NCBI GenBank assembly: GCA_964036045.1
Contig: OZ038382.1
Location: 111,808,578 to 111,872,577 of the forward strand
Origin: Eutreptiella sp. 'Long Island Sound 2002'
Lineage: Eukaryota; Euglenozoa; Euglenophyceae; Eutreptiales; Eutreptiaceae
Length of the DNA: 64,000 nt
Direction of reading: 5' to 3'
Of the stretch, positions 59,931 through 64,000 are shown one piece after another (positions within the stretch are counted from its first letter, which is position 1; every line of letters starts with the position of its first letter). A program made the translations under genes and the position numbers. The notes beneath the pieces were generated by a model. It was not told the DNA's origin, did not search any database, and saw nothing but the letters and a program-made list of their open reading frames with translations.

Positions 59931-62296
59931 GTTAGGTAGGTAGGTATCTTCGGGAGCTCGGGATGCCTCCCTTGACATTGCAGGAAGAAGGTACTACCAA
60001 GGGGACGTCCTGTCCCTCCCACTGCCCTATGTCAGGTGCCTCTTGAGCCGCTCTCGCATGTGCTTGGGAAGGCGTTGTCGCGGCCACCCAGTCCATGTGT
60101 CTCAGGTGGGAGGGTGTCCCCACATGTGTCCATGGGTAGGGCCACATGCCCCCTCCTTTGGACGGCAGCTCTGGGGGCTGCCCAGCCGTGTGGAGTATCT
60201 CTCACCACAAGGGATATTGTTCCCGCTAGTCTACGGTACGACCGCCTCACCCTTGTGGCTTGAGTTGCAGGGCCACTCTGCTCCGCAGGCGACCCCCTCC
60301 TGGACTGTGTACCGGCTCGCCTGTCACCGGTTGCTTCCATGGCTCTGGGTGACGTTCGCCATGGTCCCCGATGCAGCCTGGCCGGGCTCGGACCAGTGGC
60401 CTTGAAGTACTGCTCCTGCCACTGGCCCGGTGGGTCGGCTGGGTCGCCCCAGTGCGTCCGACCCATGGGGTGTTGGTTCTTTCCTGTCCCTCGGCCGCCC
60501 TACGTGTGTGCAGTGTCCTGGGCTGCTTGGCTCCTGTTCACCGGTGTGCCCGCGCGGTTTGTTGTGTTGCGTCTGCGGTGTCCTGGGCCACTTGGCTCCC
60601 GTTCACCGGTGTGCTCGCTCGGTGTGTTGTGTTGCGTGTGCGCTGTCCTGGGCCACTTGGCTCCCGTTCACCGGTGCGCCCGCTGGGTGTGTTGTGTTGC
60701 GTGTGTGGTGTCCCGGGCCACTTGGCTCTTGTTCACCAGTGCGCCCGCTCAGTGTGTTGCTTTGCGTGTGCGGTGTTCCGGGCCACTTGGCTCCTGTTCA
60801 CCGGTGTGCCAGCTCGGGTGTGTTGTGTTGCGTGTGCGGTGTCCTGGGCAGCTTGGCTCCTGTTCACCGGTGTGCCCGCTCGGTGTGTTGTGTTGTGTGT
60901 GCGGTGTACTAGGCCACTTGGCTCCTGTTCACCGGTGTGCTCGCCCGGTGTGTTGTGTTGCGTGTGCGGTGTCCTTGGCCACTTGGCTCCTGTTCTCCGG
61001 TGCGCCCGCTGGGTGTGTTGTAGTGTGTGCGGAGTCCTGGGGCACTTGGCTCCTGTTCACCGGTGCGCCTGCTCGGTGTGTTGCTTTGCGTGTGCGGTGT
61101 CCTGGGCCACTTGGCTTCCTGTTCACCGGTGTGCCCGCTCCGTTGGTTGTGTTGCGTGTGCGGTGTCCTGGGCTACTTGGCTCCTGTTCAGCGATGTGCC
61201 CGCTCGGTGTGTTGTGTTGTGCATGCGGTGTCCTGGGCCACCTGGCTCCTGTTCACCGGTGTGCCCGCTCGTTGCGTTGTGTTGTATGTGCGGTGTCCTG
61301 GGACACTTGGCTCCTGTTCACCTGTGCGCCCGCTCGGTGTGTTGCTTTGCATGTGCGGCGTCCTGGGCCCCTTGGCTCCTGTTCACGGGTGTGCCCACTC
61401 CATGTGTTGTTTTGCGTGTGCGGTGTCCTGGGCCACTTGGCTCCTGTTCACCGGTGCGCCCGCTCTGTCTTCTGCTTTGCTCGTGCGGTGTCCTGGGCCA
61501 CTTGGCTCCTGTTCAGCGATGTGCCCGCTCGGTGTGTTGTTTTGCATGTGCGGTGTCCTGGGCCACTTGGCTCCTGTTCACCGGTGTGCCTGCTCGGTGT
61601 GTTGTGTTGCGTGTGCGGTGTCTTGGGCCACTTGGCTCCTGTTCACCAGTGTGCTCGCTCGGTGTGTTGTTTCGCGTGTGCGGTGTCCAGGGCCTCGTGG
61701 CTCCTGTTACCCGGTGTGCCTGCTCGGTGTGTTGTGTTGCGTGTGCGGTGTCCTGGGCCACTTGGCTCCTGTTCACCGGTGCGCCCGCTCCGTCCTTTGC
61801 TTTGCTCGTGCGGTGTCCTGGGCTACGTGGCTCCTGTTCACCGGTGTGCCTGCTCGCTGTGTAGTTTTGCGTGTGCAGTGTCCTGGGCCAGTTGGCTCCT
61901 GTTCACCGCTGTGCCCGCTCGGTGTGCTGTGTTGTGTGTACGGTGTCCTGGGCCACTTGGCTCATGTTCACCGGTGCGCCAGCTCCGTCCTTTGCTTTGC
62001 TCTTGCGGTGTTCTGCGCCACCTGGCTCCTGTTCCCCGGTGTGTCCGCTCAGTGTGTTGTTTTGCGTGTGCAGTTTCCTGGGCCACCTGGCTCCTGTTCA
62101 CCGGTGTGCTCGCTCGGTGTGTTGTGTTGCGTGTGCGGTGTCGTGAGCCACTTGGCTCCTGTTCACCGGTGCCCCCGCTCGGTGAGTTGTGTTGCGTGTA
62201 CGGTGTCCTGGGCCGCTTGGCTCTTGTACACCGGTGTGCTCGCTCTGTGTGCTGTGCTTTGGGTTGCGCGTGTGGTGTTGTGTGGGCGGGGCGTCG
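59931..62296 (-). mobile_element. repeat B copy 2: 2.4-kb retroelement-like insertion
   Basis: Flanked by a 13-bp near-perfect duplication. At the left it starts GTTAGGTAGGTAGGTA, which would be a CCTA-type 3' tail if the element points to the minus strand, followed by about 530 bp shared with 54405-55090 and then the 65-bp minisatellite up to the right duplication. No enzyme is encoded, so it would be mobilised in trans, perhaps by the E-type LINEs, which have similar tails. Confidence 0.65.
60490..62290 (+). repeat. 65-bp minisatellite, about 27 units
   Basis: Unit: TGTTCACCGGTGTGCCCGCT, CGGTGTGTTGTGTTGCGTGT, GCGGTGTCCTGGGCCACTTG, GCTCC. The period of 65 (occasionally 64 or 66) is not a multiple of three, so successive units change frame, yet all three plus frames stay open for long distances (666, 497 and 424 codons). 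The encoded Cys/Val/Leu-rich text (LLFTGVPARCVVLRVRC) is probably not a protein. Confidence 0.92.
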
Positions 62297-62309
62297 ATTA
62301 ACAAATAAA
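62297..62309 (+). repeat. target-site duplication of repeat B copy 2, right
   Basis: ATTAACAAATAAA, 12 of 13 identical to 59918-59930. Confidence 0.75.
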
Positions 62310-62375
62310 CTTCAACAATGGTGTACCCAAGAATCTTGAAAAGTACAACTTCTCCAGAACAAACTGCAGTTTCAA

Positions 62376-62391
62376 GCGCGAGGCCTCGCGC
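62376..62391. repeat. palindrome 1, GCGCGAGGCCTCGCGC
   Basis: A perfect 16-bp palindrome; the same core recurs 58 bases on. Confidence 0.85.
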
Positions 62392-62430
62392 ATGGAACGG
62401 AGCATGAGAAACATTAAAGTTTCGGGCATC

Positions 62431-62452
62431 ATTGCGCGAGGCCTCGCGCAAT
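62431..62452. repeat. palindrome 2, 22 bp perfect
   Basis: The same GCGCGAGGCCTCGCGC core extended by ATT/AAT to 22 bp of perfect symmetry. Confidence 0.85.
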
Positions 62453-62867
62453 GGATCTCATAAGCGCTCATAGAAACCAAAAATGGAACAGATCCACCAA
62501 CTAGACAGCATGTGCACTCCCTTGATGCGGCGCTGCTGCATGGGTGCCCACACAGGTCCCGCCGGCATCTCCAGTTTTCATACTGTGGTCACCGCTGGCC
62601 TCACTGCCCAACAGCGATGGTAGCGCGCCGCAACTGGCTACCGCAATCAGGATTAACCAGTCAAATCTGGGATCACCAGACAGTTACAGTTAACCGAAAA
62701 TGGTGCATGCAACAGGCGAATGACAGAAGTATTGGTCGCGCAAAAACTGTGTGACAGGTTGATGTTTCAAATCAAGAAAGTTTTTCAAACAGCGATAGAT
62801 ACAGTTACGCAATTATTTTTCACAGCAACAATGCCCCTGCAGAAAAGAGGTGGACCTTGAGTAGACA

Positions 62868-64000
62868 GTGGACGCAGCATCTGGAGTTTTCCGCGATGTG
62901 TCCTCAGAGGAACTGCCGTACCACACGGCAGAAAAACTGTGGGAAGGGCTAAAACAGGGGGACGAGGGCGCGCGATTGTTGTTTGTGTTTTTTCTGCGTC
63001 TGCGCGAAAACGAACGGACGTGTTGCAGCGTTGAAAAGGCGATTGCGGCAGAAGGCAAGAGATGGGTTGGTGTTTTGATAGAGGAGGCCTGGTGCCTTTA
63101 TTTGCTGATGCGCCACCGCGCAATTTCATACAAGGGAAAACCAAGGTCAGTTGTTGCGGTAGAGGGAAGTAGGGCGCAGCGTCGCATTTTAGCAAGGTCA
63201 GGTCTGGTGCGATACAGCGCACCTTGGCTGATAGAGAAGGCCGCAGTCAGGTTACAGACTACATGGAACCAATACACCAGCAGTGGGTTGTGTTATGGAT
63301 GGACAACTGGTACAACAAACAGTTTACCACAAGTCCTGACAAGAACGACAGAAGCCTGAACGCAACAGCGTTGGCTGTGTTGCTACTGAGGGATGCACCG
63401 TGCTACTGGCATGGTCATCCTAGCCTGGAGGAGCTTCAACGGTGTGTTCCTGTTGTTGCACGCATGCTGGGGAACACAGAGGGAACATTTGCACGTATCC
63501 TGCTTGATCTAGGATTTGCAAGCACGCGGCCTGTTGTTCGAAACATTAGGGCGCCGCTTGACATTATTCGCCCTGTACCTGTCAAGAGACCACATTGGCG
63601 ACCCCTTTGTCTAAGCAAAGAAAAGGTGGGCGGCAACGTCTTGCTGCTCAATCTATTGCAATTCACTAGGGAATTTGCGCAGCGCACTTGACCATTTGTG
63701 CCTGTTTTATGTGATGAGAACATCCATTACGACATTTGTAAGATGATGTACGGTGAAAAAACAACGGGTTGGAGTGTCCGGCTTTTCTTGCGGTCACACC
63801 CTATATTGTATGGTTTCTCGCAAGCGTACAAGTTTTGTGTTACACAAACATATCGCTCATTTTGGCCGATCGTGACTTTCTTCTGTAAAGGTTTGTTGGG
63901 CAGCGGTGACACCGTCCGCTGTTTTCCGAGGCTGATCACAATGGAGATAAGTGTTGGCGCACTGCTGTTGGGTATGGGCCTGGCCTGGCTGACACGTACA
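62868..64000 (+). pseudogene. broken unidentified gene running off the window
   Basis: No ATG is seen near the start; 62868 is a GTG, so the 5' end may be an exon boundary or missing. The first frame gives SSEELPYHTAEKLWEGLKQG, RLLFVFFLRLRENERTCCSV and WVGVLIEEAWCLYLLMRHRA. Near 63225 it shifts by one base to DREGRSQVTDYMEPIHQQWV, VLWMDNWYNKQFTTSP, SLNATALAVLLLRDAPCYWH and LLNLLQFTREFAQRT, then TGA (63689-63691). The same frame goes on: PFVPVLCDENIHYDICKMMY, WSVRLFLRSHPILYGFSQAY, FWPIVTFFCKGLLGSGDTV and MEISVGALLLGMGLAWLTRT at the edge. One frameshift and one TGA therefore break a protein of more than 370 residues. The DNWYNKQF and DENIHY motifs recall transposase-like proteins, but I cannot assign a family. 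Confidence 0.55.

Noticed and set aside
53878-63691. Alternative genetic code with TGA as a sense codon
   Set aside because: TGA does interrupt several otherwise good frames, but TAA and TAG do so as well at conserved Gln and Trp sites in E3, so ordinary decay explains the pattern.

Overview
The window is eukaryotic nuclear DNA from a large, repeat-rich genome. The evidence is APE-type non-LTR retrotransposons with target-site duplications, a TIR-type DNA transposon, several minisatellite and satellite families, very few host-like exons and no operons. The organism cannot be named from the sequence. A protist or alga is my guess from the alternation of GC-rich retroelement DNA with AT-richer intergenic DNA.

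Layout. Three related LINE-like elements lie on the minus strand. E1 (about 707-9685) starts after RT motif C and carries RNase H, a zinc finger and three further ORFs (X, Y, Z). E2 (23889-40210) is bounded by a 13-bp target-site duplication and contains a 6.3-kb satellite of about 420-bp units inside its body. E3 (41611-53107) is bounded by a 12-bp target-site duplication and keeps the end of an AP endonuclease, a full RT palm, a CCHH finger, RNase H and the Y and Z ORFs. The duplications show that Y and Z belong to the same insertions as pol and lie 3' of it, the reverse of the usual ORF1-then-ORF2 order. A fourth relic (18.6-19.15 kb) and a separate ORF ending in a possible Ulp1/C48-like domain (20.7-22.85 kb) are also on the minus strand.

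Between the LINEs are nested repeats. A 1,665-bp DNA transposon (13354-15018) is filled with GTCAGGATG repeats and has a 3-bp ATT duplication. It sits inside a dispersed repeat called V-U here, and E2 has inserted into another V-U copy. Families A (15.3 and 40.4 kb) and B (54.4 and 59.9 kb) end, like E3, in GGTA-type tetranucleotide tails. The B copy at 59931-62296 has a near-perfect 13-bp duplication and consists mostly of a 65-bp minisatellite.

Host-like coding sequence is sparse. There is a 134-codon ORF at 106-510 (-), a short ORF at 23.07-23.38 kb (+), a broken gene at 53.4-54.4 kb (+) and a broken gene running off the right edge from 62.87 kb (+). None could be assigned a function. No rRNA, tRNA or CRISPR was seen.
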